Source: JBJMQS01 sp045802605
Lineage (GTDB): Bacteria; Planctomycetota; Planctomycetia; Gemmatales; Gemmataceae
Assembly (NCBI GenBank): GCA_045802605.1
Contig: JBJMQS010000073.1
Location: forward strand, 62,001 to 126,000
Length of the DNA stretch: 64,000 bases
Reading direction: 5' to 3'
The notes under the pieces were generated by a model that had not been told where the DNA came from, did not search any database, and saw only the letters and a program-made list of their open reading frames with translations. A program made the translations under genes and the position numbers. This document shows, piece after piece, positions 16,800-25,603 of the stretch. Position 1 is the stretch's first letter, and each line of letters begins with the position of its first letter.

Positions 16800-18134
16800 T
16801 CACTTCTTGGGCCGTCGGCCAATCCCGTAATACGCAAACCCGGCTGCTTTCATCACCTCGGGGTCATAAAGGTTGCGCCCATCAAACACAACATGTTGCT
16901 TCATCGACCGCTTTAAGTGGTCTAAATCGGGCTGGCGAAACTCTTGCCAATCAGTCACCACGACGAGTCCGTCCGCACCTTCGACCGCATCGTAGGGCCG
17001 GGTGCAATACTGCAGCCGATCGCCGTAAATTTCACGAATATTTGCCATTGCTTCCGGATCATGCACACGGCAGGTGACGTCGAGCGCCAGCATGGCATCG
17101 AGAAACGCAAGTGCGGGAGCTTCGCGGATGTCGTCGGTTTGTGGTTTGAACGAAAGGCCCCACACTGCGAGTGTTTTGCCGTGGAGTGATTTCTTGCCGT
17201 AGTGACCTTCCACCTTGCGCACCAAAACTTGCTTTTGTCCGACGTTGACCCGATCCACAGCTTCCATGAGGTCGAGGAAAAACTGGTTGCGGCGGCCTAG
17301 GGCAATGATCGCGCGAACATCTTTCGGGAAACAGCTACCGCCATAGCCTGGCCCTGGGAATAGAAATTGAAAACCGATGCGGTGGTCATGGCCCATGCCG
17401 CGTCGAACGTCGTTGATGTCCGCCCCGAGGCGGTCACAGAGATTCGCCATCTCGTTGATGAAGCTGATCTTGGTCGCCAGCATCGCATTGGCGGCATACT
17501 TGGTCATCTCCGCGCTTTCTGGAGTCATGACCAAAAACGGTTTCTCCGTTCGCAGGAATGGCGCATAAAGCTGCCGGAGCACATCGGCAGCCGCGGGGCT
17601 GCGCACGCCGACAACCACACGGTCGGGCTTCATGAAATCGTCGAGTGCGGCTCCCTCTTTGAGGAACTCGGGATTGCTCGCGACCTCAACTCCGGGAGGA
17701 CAGCCGCGTTCTTTGAGCCGCTCGAAAAGACCCTGGTTCGTTCCCACCGGCACGGTGGATTTCGTCACGATGATTTTGCCATCGGCGCTATTCGGATTCG
17801 CTTTCAACAAGTCGATGATGGCGTCGGCGACCGCCCAGACGGCGGAGAGATCGGCGTCGCCGGCATCCGATTGCGGGGTACCGACCGCCAGGAAGATCAA
17901 TTTCGCGGGCAGCACGGCTTTAGCTAGATCGGTGGTAAACGTCAGCCGGCCTTCACGCCGATTGCGCTGCACCAATTCGAGCAAGCCGGGCTCGTAAATC
18001 GGAAGCTTGCCGGACTCGAGGACATCGATCTTGCGGGCATCCTTGTCGATCCCGACCACGTCGTTACCGCTCTCGGCGAAGCAGGTGGCGGTGACCAAAC
18101 CAACGTAACCGGTGCCGATCACGGCAATCTTCAT
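16800..18134 (-). CDS. ugd: UDP-glucose 6-dehydrogenase
   Basis: A 444-residue cytoplasmic enzyme that oxidises UDP-glucose to UDP-glucuronate in two NAD-dependent steps. Visible: the N-terminal Rossmann motif MKIAVIGTGYVGLVTATCFA, the central ESAEMTKYAANAMLATKISF helix and the catalytic Cys in GPGYGGSCFPKDVRA (Cys268), plus the C-terminal UDP-binding domain (LAVWGLSFKPQTDDIREAPA). Its product feeds UDP-xylose synthase (8150-9094). It is convergent with the methyltransferase gene, with one base between stops. Confidence 0.95.
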   Translation of the reverse strand: MKIAVIGTGYVGLVTATCFAESGNDVVGIDKDARKIDVLESGKLPIYEPGLLELVQRNRREGRLTFTTDLAKAVLPAKLIFLAVGTPQSDAGDADLSAVWAVADAIIDLLKANPNSADGKIIVTKSTVPVGTNQGLFERLKERGCPPGVEVASNPEFLKEGAALDDFMKPDRVVVGVRSPAAADVLRQLYAPFLRTEKPFLVMTPESAEMTKYAANAMLATKISFINEMANLCDRLGADINDVRRGMGHDHRIGFQFLFPGPGYGGSCFPKDVRAIIALGRRNQFFLDLMEAVDRVNVGQKQVLVRKVEGHYGKKSLHGKTLAVWGLSFKPQTDDIREAPALAFLDAMLALDVTCRVHDPEAMANIREIYGDRLQYCTRPYDAVEGADGLVVVTDWQEFRQPDLDHLKRSMKQHVVFDGRNLYDPEVMKAAGFAYYGIGRRPKK

Positions 18135-18288
18135 CGGACTCCACTCCTTTGGGGAATTGGGATGATTCTACCGAAGTTTAGCTGCGCCGCGAAGCGAATG
18201 TGGGCGGCCAGAGCTGAACTTTGCCGCAGCAAGGAAGCGCGATATAATTCCCTTGTTCCCAACGCATTTCGCGCCCGGGGCCCGAGCC

Positions 18289-19107
18289 GTGAAGAAGAAC
18301 GCGATCGTGCCGACTTTGCTGACGCTCGGCAATGCCGTATGCGGTCTCGCCGCCATTGCCTATGCCAGTCGAATCGGCAAGGCCGACTCCACTGCCGAGA
18401 TGGATCGCTTTTTCATGGCGGCCAGCGGCTGGCTGATCGGCGCGGCCATGATTTTTGACACCCTGGACGGTTTTTTCGCTCGCCTGTTCAAGGCGGCCGG
18501 GCGGTTCGGGGCCGAATTGGACAGCCTTTGCGATGCCATTAGCTTTGGCGCTGCGCCGGCGTTTCTCTTGCTGCAGTTGGGGCCGGGCCGCGACCAACCG
18601 CTGTTGCATCAGGCTTTGGCAGCGGTCTCCACGCTCTACATGATGTGCGCAATTTTGCGGCTGGCCCGGTTCAACGTGGAAATGATCGAGGGCTCCAAGC
18701 GGTTCAAAGGTCTTCCGTCGCCAGCCGCTGCCGGATGTATCGCCACGCTGGCGGTCGCCCGTGGCATGCTGCATTCGCGGCTACCCGACTGGGACACGCC
18801 GGCGATAGAAACGTTCCTCGAAGTCTGGGCGACGCTTGGAGCGGTGTTCGTGGCCGTTCTGATGGTCTCTAACGTCGGCTATCCCCACCTGACAAAACAA
18901 GTCATCAAGCAAATCATGCAAATGATTCGCGGCAAGCGCGCATTGCCTTGGACGGTCATTGGATTTGTCGTGTTATGTGGAATCTTGTTCCGAGAATTCG
19001 TGTTCGTGCTCGCCTTTTGGATGTATGCCACGAGCTTTTTGGTCCGCGCTGTGGTCAAACGGTCCAATCGTCAACGAGCTTACGCCGACGAAGTCCTTCC
19101 GCAGTAA
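18289..19107 (+). CDS. pssA: CDP-diacylglycerol-serine O-phosphatidyltransferase
   Basis: An integral membrane enzyme that makes phosphatidylserine from CDP-diacylglycerol and serine. The CDP-alcohol phosphatidyltransferase signature DG-x2-AR-x8-G-x3-D-x3-D is complete in DGFFARLFKAAGRFGAELDS followed by LCD. Several hydrophobic segments follow and the end is basic (VKRSNRQRAYADE). The start is GTG 18289 (then KKNAIVPTLLTLGNAVCG, the usual beginning of PssA); TTG 18253 is possible. It heads a tight co-directional gene run: ribE starts 8 bases after its stop. Confidence 0.85.
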   Translation: MKKNAIVPTLLTLGNAVCGLAAIAYASRIGKADSTAEMDRFFMAASGWLIGAAMIFDTLDGFFARLFKAAGRFGAELDSLCDAISFGAAPAFLLLQLGPGRDQPLLHQALAAVSTLYMMCAILRLARFNVEMIEGSKRFKGLPSPAAAGCIATLAVARGMLHSRLPDWDTPAIETFLEVWATLGAVFVAVLMVSNVGYPHLTKQVIKQIMQMIRGKRALPWTVIGFVVLCGILFREFVFVLAFWMYATSFLVRAVVKRSNRQRAYADEVLPQ

Positions 19108-19115
19108 TCTGCTTT

Positions 19116-19718
19116 ATGTTCACCGGTCTTGTTGAAGCTTTGGGGATTGTTCGCGCCGCCACTTCGGATGGTGCCGGCGGGAAGAATCTGGACGTCGCCG
19201 TGCCATTTGCGCCCGAGGTAGCACTCGGTGAGAGTATTGCTGTCAACGGCTGTTGCCTCAGCGTGGTGGAAAAGACGGCCGACCTACTTCGCTTTCAGGC
19301 CGGTCCCGAAACTCTCGCAAAAACTAACTTGGCAGCCCTCGCGCCGGATGACCCAGTGAATCTGGAACGTTCGTTGCGGCTCGGTGATCGGGTCGGCGGT
19401 CATCTCGTGACGGGCCATATCGACGCGGTTGGTACAATCGCTCAGAGAGACGTTCAGGGCGACTGGCAGGTAGTTTGGTTCGCCGGCCCACCGGAGATCG
19501 TTCGGCAACTTGTCCCCAAAGGATCAGTAGCCATCGATGGAGTCAGTCTGACCGTCGTAGATGTGCGTCCCGATCAGTTCAGCGTGATGTTGATTCCGTT
19601 GACTTTGGCTGCGACGACGCTCGGGAGTAAATCGACCCGCGCCCCAGTGAATCTAGAAACCGACATTATTGGAAAATACGTGGCACAATGGATGACCTCG
19701 TATCGCGGCCCGGCTTGA
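19116..19718 (+). CDS. ribE: Riboflavin synthase, alpha chain
   Basis: Exactly 200 residues, the normal length. It dismutates two 6,7-dimethyl-8-ribityllumazine molecules into riboflavin. The duplicated lumazine-binding domain is visible: MFTGLVEALGIVRA at the start, GESIAVNGCCLSVVEK in repeat 1, GGHLVTGHIDAVGTI at the boundary and GSVAIDGVSLTVVDV in repeat 2. ATG 19116 gives the conserved MFTGLVE start; longer starts in the frame only read into pssA. Its 3' end overlaps rsmA by 31 bases. Confidence 0.95.
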   Translation: MFTGLVEALGIVRAATSDGAGGKNLDVAVPFAPEVALGESIAVNGCCLSVVEKTADLLRFQAGPETLAKTNLAALAPDDPVNLERSLRLGDRVGGHLVTGHIDAVGTIAQRDVQGDWQVVWFAGPPEIVRQLVPKGSVAIDGVSLTVVDVRPDQFSVMLIPLTLAATTLGSKSTRAPVNLETDIIGKYVAQWMTSYRGPA

Positions 19719-20620
19719 ATGAATCGGCGCCGCGACAAACTCTCAATTACATTCGCGCCCGGCTTACGGAAGCGGGCATTCAGCCCAAGAGCAAGCTTGG
19801 GCAGAATTTTCTGATCGATCTGAATCTGATCGATGTCATTGTCACCGCTGCTGAGTTGGGTCCCGAAGACCTGGTCCTCGAAGTTGGCTGCGGCACGGGC
19901 AGTTTAACCACTCGGCTGATCGAGAAGGCCGGCGCGGTTCTTGGCGTCGAGTTAGACCCGGAGATATTCCCGCTCGTCTCGGAATTGTTGCCTAGTTCGA
20001 ACAACCTCAGGCTGCTGCACGCCGATGCTTTGAAGAGTAAGAATGAGCTGAATCCGAATATTTTCACTGCTCTGGATGAGTTGCAGAAACAGTTTCATAC
20101 GACTCGGCTGAAACTCGTGGCCAATTTGCCGTACTCGGTGGCGACACCGGTGATTGCAAATCTGCTTATCGGTAACTACACCCCAGAGCGAATGGTCGTG
20201 ACGGTGCAGTTCGAAATCGCGCAGCGCCTTTCCGCCTCGCTGGGCGATTCAGAATATGGCGCACTGTCAGTGCTGACTGGCAGCCTCGCCAAAGTGAACA
20301 TACTTCGGCACTTGCCTCCCAACGTGTTTTGGCCGCGGCCGCAAGTGGACTCAGCCATCGTGCTTATCCGACCGGATCCCGCGAAGCGCGAGCATGTTGG
20401 CAGCCCGCTGGCATTCCGCCATTTCTTGCGCGACCTCTATACGCATCGCCGCAAGAACCTGCGCGGAGCCCTCACCGGTTGGCCATCGGGCCGTCGCGAG
20501 AAGGGCGACGTCGATCGGTTGCTGGAAGGCCTCGGCATCGATGGCAAACTGCGAGCTGAGCAACTCGACCTCGAAGATCATCTCCGACTGAGCAGGGCCT
20601 TCACGGAGGCGTATCCGTGA
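19688..20620 (+). CDS. rsmA: 16S rRNA A1518/A1519 dimethyltransferase
   Basis: A 310-residue enzyme (KsgA) that dimethylates two adenines in the 3' terminal hairpin of 16S rRNA during 30S maturation. Family blocks: KSKLGQNFLIDLNLID (N-terminal motif X), VLEVGCGTGSLTTRLIEKAG (SAM site), GVELDPE, and the catalytic NLPYSVATPVIANLL. The C-terminal domain continues with VFWPRPQVDSAIVLI. It overlaps ribE upstream (31 bases) and the radical-SAM gene downstream (4 bases, GTGA), so a housekeeping ribosome-maturation gene is translationally linked to the cluster that follows. Confidence 0.93.
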   Translation: MDDLVSRPGLNESAPRQTLNYIRARLTEAGIQPKSKLGQNFLIDLNLIDVIVTAAELGPEDLVLEVGCGTGSLTTRLIEKAGAVLGVELDPEIFPLVSELLPSSNNLRLLHADALKSKNELNPNIFTALDELQKQFHTTRLKLVANLPYSVATPVIANLLIGNYTPERMVVTVQFEIAQRLSASLGDSEYGALSVLTGSLAKVNILRHLPPNVFWPRPQVDSAIVLIRPDPAKREHVGSPLAFRHFLRDLYTHRRKNLRGALTGWPSGRREKGDVDRLLEGLGIDGKLRAEQLDLEDHLRLSRAFTEAYP

Positions 20621-21255
20621 TTGTCAGCGTGGCGCAAATCGTCGCCTGCACAGAAGCCGAGGGCCCGGGGAAGCGATTTGCGCTGTGGTTTCAAGGGTGC
20701 CCGCTCCGTTGTCCGGGATGCTGCAATCCCGAAATGCTGCCATTCGAAGGCGGCACGCCATATTCCATGGATGACCTGTGTGCCGGGATTCACGCAGCTC
20801 GCCAAGACTTCGGAATCGAAGGCATTTCGCTGTTGGGCGGGGAGCCTCTCGCTCACGCGATGGCGGCGGCAGGGCTCGCACGTAAGGCGTGGGAGATTGG
20901 ACTCAGCGTCATGGTTTATTCGGGGTATACCCTGGCCGAAGCCCGATCGTTACGGGATCCCGCGATTGCGGACGTTCTCGCCCACTGTGACGTCCTGGTC
21001 GATGGACCCTATCTTCGGGAACAATCGGAGTCTCGGAGGCGCTGGGTCGGCTCATCCAATCAAGTCGTGCATTTCTTGACCAATCGGTACCGATCGGATG
21101 ACCCTTTGTGGGTGAAGCGAAACACCCTTGAGATTCGGTTGCGTGGCGACGAGCTCTCGGTAAACGGCTTCCCGGCTCCATCGGCTGTGGGACTTTGGCG
21201 GCGACTGCACACTCAATCGCCCTCTCGTCGAGAATCGGCGAATGATAATGCTTGA
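20617..21255 (+). CDS. Radical SAM activating-enzyme-like protein (NrdG-like)
   Basis: A 212-residue protein starting at GTG 20617, overlapping the rsmA stop by 4 bases. Near the start, FQGCPLRCPGCCNPEM carries the CxxxCxxC cluster (Cys28, Cys32, Cys35) that holds a 4Fe-4S centre and cleaves SAM. ISLLGGEPLAHA is the GGE motif for SAM binding, and DVLVDGPYL is typical of the glycyl-radical activase (NrdG) group. No glycyl-radical enzyme lies nearby. Instead the gene overlaps an unknown gene that leads to a soluble FtsH-like protease, so its target may be a member of that cluster. Confidence 0.85.
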   Translation: MIVSVAQIVACTEAEGPGKRFALWFQGCPLRCPGCCNPEMLPFEGGTPYSMDDLCAGIHAARQDFGIEGISLLGGEPLAHAMAAAGLARKAWEIGLSVMVYSGYTLAEARSLRDPAIADVLAHCDVLVDGPYLREQSESRRRWVGSSNQVVHFLTNRYRSDDPLWVKRNTLEIRLRGDELSVNGFPAPSAVGLWRRLHTQSPSRRESANDNA

Positions 21256-22324
21256 TCAGCCGCACGCCGTCACGCCGTTTGAAGCTCGGCTCTTGACAAT
21301 CCTCCGTGCAATCGTCCGCGTCTCCCCGTTGGAGCCAGCGCTCCCTTACGTTTTGGAAACGGCACCAGCTCAGCCGGGATTGAGCGATAAGTGCCAGCAG
21401 TTGTTACAGGATTCACTCTCGCAAGGTTGCGTCAATTATCTTGCCCGACTTGGTTGGCGCCGCGAACGATTTTTGCGCGATGGGCAACCGGTCACCGGCC
21501 GACTCTGGGAACGTTGGCCGGCCACAGAGCTGAAGCTCACATTCACCCAGCACACTGTGGAGTTCTTGCTGTGGCTCACAGCCGAAGATCCCAGTACCGG
21601 CAAACGCTGGGATCCGCCCGAGGATGAGCCTTCGATTGCAGATCAATTGGTCGTGTTCTTTGCCTATGATTTGTTGCGGAGCACGGAAGCGGCCCGCGTG
21701 TGGCCGGCCCGGCTGCGGTTCATGGTCAATCCGCTTTGCCGGCTCATGTACGCTTCGGAGATCACTCAGCAAACGAGCGATCCCCCGAACTTCGCGGGTT
21801 GGGTGACCGGCATTGGCGGCGCTATACTGGAAGCTCTGCAACGGCCATTGTCCGTGGCTTGGCTGGCGGCGGAGCATGGGAAGCAACAGGTCAGCAACTG
21901 GGGCACGATGAGCGAGATCGCACAAGCGCAGGAAGCGGTCATCGATCGCTACCTCGACGAAGTCGATCGGGCAGGCCGCCCTGATTTGGCACGATTTTTG
22001 TTGTGGGGAGCGTCGGAATTCTGCACACCCGCTCGAACGACCCAAGATTTGATCGGCGGTCTCTTGGCTGGGGTACCTCCGCGCCTCGCCGAGCGGTATC
22101 AAATCCAGCGCCAAGCCGGCGTGTTGCCCCGCGTTTTGGCGAGACTGCACACATGGGAACAGCGGGCTCGCCGCGTAGGTTATCTCGATGAAGGTTACAC
22201 TCCGGCGCAGTTGTTCTTGGCCGATTGGAGTGATGCCTGTGCCGACGCCGCGTATATGCAAGCAGATCGGTTAGTGCGAGAATTGGAGCCCGTGGCCGTA
22301 AATCCGGTAGGAAGGCCGTCATGA
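21242..22324 (+). CDS. Unknown protein of the FtsH/radical-SAM cluster, 360 aa
   Basis: Not recognised as a named family. It is predicted soluble and mostly alpha-helical, rich in Trp, Arg and Leu (LARLGWRRERFLRDGQPVTG, LWERWPATELKLTFTQHTVE, RVWPARLRFMVNPLCRLMYA), with no nucleotide-binding motif or membrane segment. It overlaps the radical-SAM gene by 14 bases and the next gene by 4 (ATGA), so it belongs firmly to the same transcript. ATG 21242 and ATG 21248 are both possible starts. It may be an adaptor or specificity component of the FtsH-like machine; this is inferred from position only. Confidence 0.8.
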   Translation: MIMLDQPHAVTPFEARLLTILRAIVRVSPLEPALPYVLETAPAQPGLSDKCQQLLQDSLSQGCVNYLARLGWRRERFLRDGQPVTGRLWERWPATELKLTFTQHTVEFLLWLTAEDPSTGKRWDPPEDEPSIADQLVVFFAYDLLRSTEAARVWPARLRFMVNPLCRLMYASEITQQTSDPPNFAGWVTGIGGAILEALQRPLSVAWLAAEHGKQQVSNWGTMSEIAQAQEAVIDRYLDEVDRAGRPDLARFLLWGASEFCTPARTTQDLIGGLLAGVPPRLAERYQIQRQAGVLPRVLARLHTWEQRARRVGYLDEGYTPAQLFLADWSDACADAAYMQADRLVRELEPVAVNPVGRPS

Positions 22325-22890
22325 GCCGAGCATACAAAATCCGCGTTAGCCAAAGTGATACCCGCGTGATCCATGCAGATGACGCGGTGAGTACGCAACT
22401 GGGAATGTTGGACATTCTCCCTCAGGAAGAGATGGCCAAATTGCTCGCTGACGAGCTGCGCAAGCGTGGGTTCACCGACGAGGGCAAGTTGCTTCGCCGC
22501 GACCGCGATGGCGTCCGCGTCTCCATCGACCCGTCCGAGGGCGTCATCACTGTTCGATCCGAATCATGCGATGAAGTGGAAGTCGAATCAACCCGCGAGG
22601 GCGTCGGTTACGACGACATCGGCCCGGCCCACCGCAACATCAAGGAACGCCTCACACAGCAAGCGAAGGAAGACCTCGACCGCATCGCGGCAAATGAACA
22701 GCGTAAATTGCAGCAAAAGGCTACCGAAAATCTGGAAGGCGAGCTCATCGACCTGAAAAAGGAACTTGATCAGGTGGTCAATCGCGTCACCGCAGAAGCG
22801 CTGAAGAGGAAGGCCGCCCAGCTCGGCCAGATCAGGGAAATCCACGAGGACCCGGATGCCGGATCCCTCACGATCAAGGTGGAAGTGTAG
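22321..22890 (+). CDS. Unknown coiled-coil protein of the FtsH cluster, 189 aa
   Basis: Two visible parts: an N-terminal alpha/beta section (MSRAYKIRVSQSDTRVIHAD, then LADELRKRGFTDEGKLLRRD with VRVSIDPSEGVITVRSESCD) and a long charged helix (residues 100-165, KERLTQQAKEDLDRIAANEQ, ENLEGELIDLKKELDQVVNR), ending in a short strand (SLTIKVEV). It looks like a scaffold protein with a coiled coil. It starts on the ATGA overlap with the previous gene and ends 11 bases before the protease gene. Small alpha/beta proteins of this kind accompany the FtsH gene in the ternary systems I recall, but I cannot name the domain. Confidence 0.8.
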   Translation: MSRAYKIRVSQSDTRVIHADDAVSTQLGMLDILPQEEMAKLLADELRKRGFTDEGKLLRRDRDGVRVSIDPSEGVITVRSESCDEVEVESTREGVGYDDIGPAHRNIKERLTQQAKEDLDRIAANEQRKLQQKATENLEGELIDLKKELDQVVNRVTAEALKRKAAQLGQIREIHEDPDAGSLTIKVEV

Positions 22891-22901
22891 AATCGCTCAC
22901 A

Positions 22902-24983
22902 ATGCTAATACCCGAACGCGATTTGCCGAAGGAACTCACCGCCGATCAAGCGGTTGAAGCCGCCTATTCGACCGAATTGGCTGAACTCAGCGAGCGATTG
23001 ACGCGCGGACTCCCCGTGTTATTGGAATGCGACAAGGAACTCGCACCGTTTCTTTACGTCAATCTGCGAACACGACTCAAACAGCACGATCTGCGCTGTG
23101 TCTATCTCGATGGTCGGCAACGCGAAGAACAGCCCGGGGCGGCTACGGCCGGGCTGTTGGGCTCAATGATCTCGCAACTCCGCGAAGCCGTGCGGGGCGC
23201 GGTTGAACGCAAGGTAATTGTCTTGCCGCACTTGGATTTGCTGACAACGAGCTCTGGCAGTTTGACCACCGAGGCTCGCGAGGCCGTGGTTTTGCTCTAC
23301 GAGAACCCGGACGTCGTGTGGCTCGGGTTCAAAGACCCGTCCTTCCCGCTACCGCGAGTAATCGAAAACTTGTTTCCGCATCGCACCAGTTTGCTGGGTG
23401 TGCCCCGTTCTCGGTTACAGTATTTGATCACGCAGCGCGAAGCGCGCAAGTTCAGTCGGGATTTCAATCCTTGGGCGTTGTACAAACACGTCTCTGGCAT
23501 CAATGCCGTGCGGCTGCGTCGGTTGCTCAGTGCCCTCGACGGCGAGGATTATCCGGTCGATGCCAAGAAGGCATATCGGCAGCTTCGCCAGGCCACTCTA
23601 GTTGGCAACTTGGAGCTGCCGAGCATCGATCTTGCGGCGGAAATCGGCGGTTACGAGAAGGTGAAAACTCGGCTCCGCAATGAGATCCTTGACGTACTCG
23701 CGGTAAAGGAGCGGTCATCGGATCCCAGCGAGATTGCTCGGCTCGAAGAGTTGTTGCCACGTGGGATGATTTTTTGGGGGCCGCCGGGTACGGGCAAAAC
23801 CCTTTTCGCGAAAGCGATGGCCGCCTCCATCGGGGCCGCGGTAACGATCGTTTCAGGCCCCGAGCTAAAGAGTAAATGGGTCGGCGAGAGCGAAGAGAAC
23901 TTGCGACAGATTTTCCACCGCGCCCGGCAGAGCGCTCCATCAATCATCGTCTTCGATGAGCTCGATTCATTCGCCAGCGCTCGCGGCACCTACACCGGAT
24001 CGGGTGTCGAGCACTCAATGGTCAATCAGTTGCTCACCGAGATGGATGGCTTTCGCAGTGAGGAATTGGTCTTCGTGGTCGGCACCACCAATTTGGTGGA
24101 GATGCTTGACCCGGCCTTGCTGCGGCCGGGCCGCTTCGAGTTTCAACTTTACATTCCCTATCCGGACGACAAGGATCGCAAAGCCATCATCGAAATTTAC
24201 GATCGCAAGATGGCGTTGCAGATGACGCCGGAGGCAATCGAGTACGCCGTGCGCCGCACCGCGGACTATGTCGAAGGTGCCGCGGCGGGCACCCGCTACA
24301 GCGGCGACCACCTCAACGCCCTCTGCAGGGCAATCGCTCGCATCCGATTGCGTGAGAAACGTGCCGGGGCGACGACGCCCGCCGAGGTGGAGCAGGCACT
24401 GACCGAATATGTGGAAATTCCAAGTTTGACGCCACACGAAGAAAGGGTCGTTGCAATCCATGAAGCGGGGCACGCGATCGTCGCAATGCACTGCCCACAC
24501 TCGCCGCCTATTGAGCGAATCACCATCCGTGGCGATACGGCCGGCGCTTTGGGTTATGTCCGTTACCAAGATCGCCAGCACAAGTTCGTGGTCACTCGAG
24601 CCGAGATGCTCGACACCATGCGAGTTCTCATGGGCGGCCGAGAGGCCGAGCAATTGCTGCTGGGCGACCTCTCGATCGGTTCCGGCGAAGACTTGAAGCG
24701 CGCCACGCAAATCGCCCGCACGTTGATTGAAGAACTTGGAATGGGCGGCGAAGAAATCGGTGCGGTGCGATTCAATGCCGACGAGAAGTCCACTCGGCAT
24801 CCAAACCTCTCACCCGAGCAATTGGCCGCCCTGGATCGCCGCGTCCGTGAAGTGCTTGAGGAATGCCGCAAATCGGCCGCTACGATTCTCGCTGAACACC
24901 GGACGTCGCTCGAAGCTTTGCGCGATTTGCTGTTGGAAAAGAAAACAATCGACGCTCATGCCCTCGGCAACTTGTTGCCCTGA
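22902..24983 (+). CDS. Soluble FtsH-like AAA+ ATPase with M41 zinc-protease domain
   Basis: A 693-residue protein. Residues 1-220 form a region unlike FtsH that resembles a degenerate P-loop fold (LPVLLECDKELAPFLYVNLR, KVIVLPHLDLLTTSSG). Residues 240-470 are an active AAA+ module: Walker A GPPGTGKT (293-300), Walker B IIVFDELD (348-355) and the second region of homology ending DPALLRPGRFE. Residues 505-690 are a peptidase M41 domain: HEAGH (520-524) and a third zinc ligand, Asp597, in SIGSGEDLKRA. Key residues are all kept, so it should unfold and degrade protein. Unlike true FtsH there is no N-terminal membrane anchor, so it is probably cytosolic. It is the catalytic core of this cluster. 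Confidence 0.92.
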   Translation: MLIPERDLPKELTADQAVEAAYSTELAELSERLTRGLPVLLECDKELAPFLYVNLRTRLKQHDLRCVYLDGRQREEQPGAATAGLLGSMISQLREAVRGAVERKVIVLPHLDLLTTSSGSLTTEAREAVVLLYENPDVVWLGFKDPSFPLPRVIENLFPHRTSLLGVPRSRLQYLITQREARKFSRDFNPWALYKHVSGINAVRLRRLLSALDGEDYPVDAKKAYRQLRQATLVGNLELPSIDLAAEIGGYEKVKTRLRNEILDVLAVKERSSDPSEIARLEELLPRGMIFWGPPGTGKTLFAKAMAASIGAAVTIVSGPELKSKWVGESEENLRQIFHRARQSAPSIIVFDELDSFASARGTYTGSGVEHSMVNQLLTEMDGFRSEELVFVVGTTNLVEMLDPALLRPGRFEFQLYIPYPDDKDRKAIIEIYDRKMALQMTPEAIEYAVRRTADYVEGAAAGTRYSGDHLNALCRAIARIRLREKRAGATTPAEVEQALTEYVEIPSLTPHEERVVAIHEAGHAIVAMHCPHSPPIERITIRGDTAGALGYVRYQDRQHKFVVTRAEMLDTMRVLMGGREAEQLLLGDLSIGSGEDLKRATQIARTLIEELGMGGEEIGAVRFNADEKSTRHPNLSPEQLAALDRRVREVLEECRKSAATILAEHRTSLEALRDLLLEKKTIDAHALGNLLP

Positions 24984-24995
24984 CAGGGGGGATTC

Positions 24996-25259
24996 GTGCC
25001 TGAACTGACAATCGAGCTTCGCTGCGATCCCGACACCGGCCGGCGTGACATTGTTGTGAAGCTTCACGATGATGAAGAGCTTTTGCCTCACGAGCACGAG
25101 CAGTTGCACCGCCGGCTCGTCAATCGTCTGGTGGAGGGCGGTCTTCTGCAGGCCGGTGAAGCCGGCGAACTCGTTGTTGAGCGCGAGGGTGATCCCGGGG
25201 CGAGCCAACCTGGCCAGTCGATGCCTGACGATCGCCGGGCGGCTAGCGAAGGCCAATAA
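24996..25259 (+). CDS. Small protein of the FtsH cluster, 87 aa
   Basis: Starts at GTG 24996, 12 bases after the protease stop. PELTIELRCDPDTGRRDIVV and KLHDDEELLPHEHEQLHRRL suggest a small beta-then-helix domain, followed by a Gly-rich, probably disordered tail. No catalytic motif is seen. Size, place and spacing (11 bases to the next start) make it a constant part of the operon. It may act as an adaptor or as a substrate tag; family not recognised. Confidence 0.75.
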   Translation: MPELTIELRCDPDTGRRDIVVKLHDDEELLPHEHEQLHRRLVNRLVEGGLLQAGEAGELVVEREGDPGASQPGQSMPDDRRAASEGQ

Positions 25260-25270
25260 CGGACTGTCCG

Positions 25271-25603
25271 GTGATTCTCCAATTTCCCAATCTTGAAACG
25301 CTCAGCATTGCACTCGCCAGCGGTGTGATCCCGCCGGAGGTGGCCAGCACGCCGGTTGAGTATCACACCCTGAGCGTGCCTCCGACTTCTTTTTCCTTCC
25401 CCCCGCTCACCGCTCCCCATCCTGGTGGCTCCGGTCCCCTCTCTCAACCTTCCGTTTCCTCCCCGCGTATTTCTGGTCCCCTCCCCCCTTGTGGGGGAGG
25501 GGACCGGACGGCGGGGGGAAGGGTTCAGAAGGCTTCGTCCTCATTAAGTCCTCGGCGTCATTGGCGAGCGAATCAAGAAATGTGCTCGCTTCTTTGGACG
25601 TAA
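25271..25603 (+). pseudogene. Detached N-terminal segment of the large cluster protein
   Basis: Starting at GTG 25271, 11 bases after the previous stop, this frame encodes ILQFPNLETLSIALASGVIP. It clearly matches the N-terminus of the paralog at 28779 (VVSFPNLEVLRQLLAAGSIP), including the following PVEYH/PVQYN. After about residue 37 it runs into Pro/Ser-rich sequence from an inserted palindromic repeat and stops at 25603, overlapping the start of the 1097-residue frame. The downstream part of the same gene is in another frame, so this is the severed front end of 25489-28782. Confidence 0.75.
25378..25535. repeat. Palindromic repeat insertion inside the large cluster gene
   Basis: About 120-160 bases of skewed, pyrimidine- then purine-rich sequence between the two homologous halves of the gene. 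Its core is a perfect 13-bp inverted repeat, GGTCCCCTCCCCC (25475-25487) and GGGGGAGGGGACC (25493-25505), with a 5-base loop. The edges are approximate, set by where similarity to the paralog at 28779 stops and resumes. To move the reading frame from 25271 to the frame of 25489, its net length must be 2 mod 3. No direct repeats at the edges are certain. Confidence 0.65.

Noticed and set aside
20617..21255. Assignment of the radical-SAM gene as a true anaerobic ribonucleotide reductase activase (nrdG)
   Set aside because: No nrdD gene is near, and the operon context is the FtsH-like cluster; only the general activase family is supported.
24015..24800. 261-aa minus-strand frame inside the FtsH-like gene
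   Set aside because: The plus strand encodes intact Walker and HEAGH motifs here; the antisense frame shows no domain and is a shadow.
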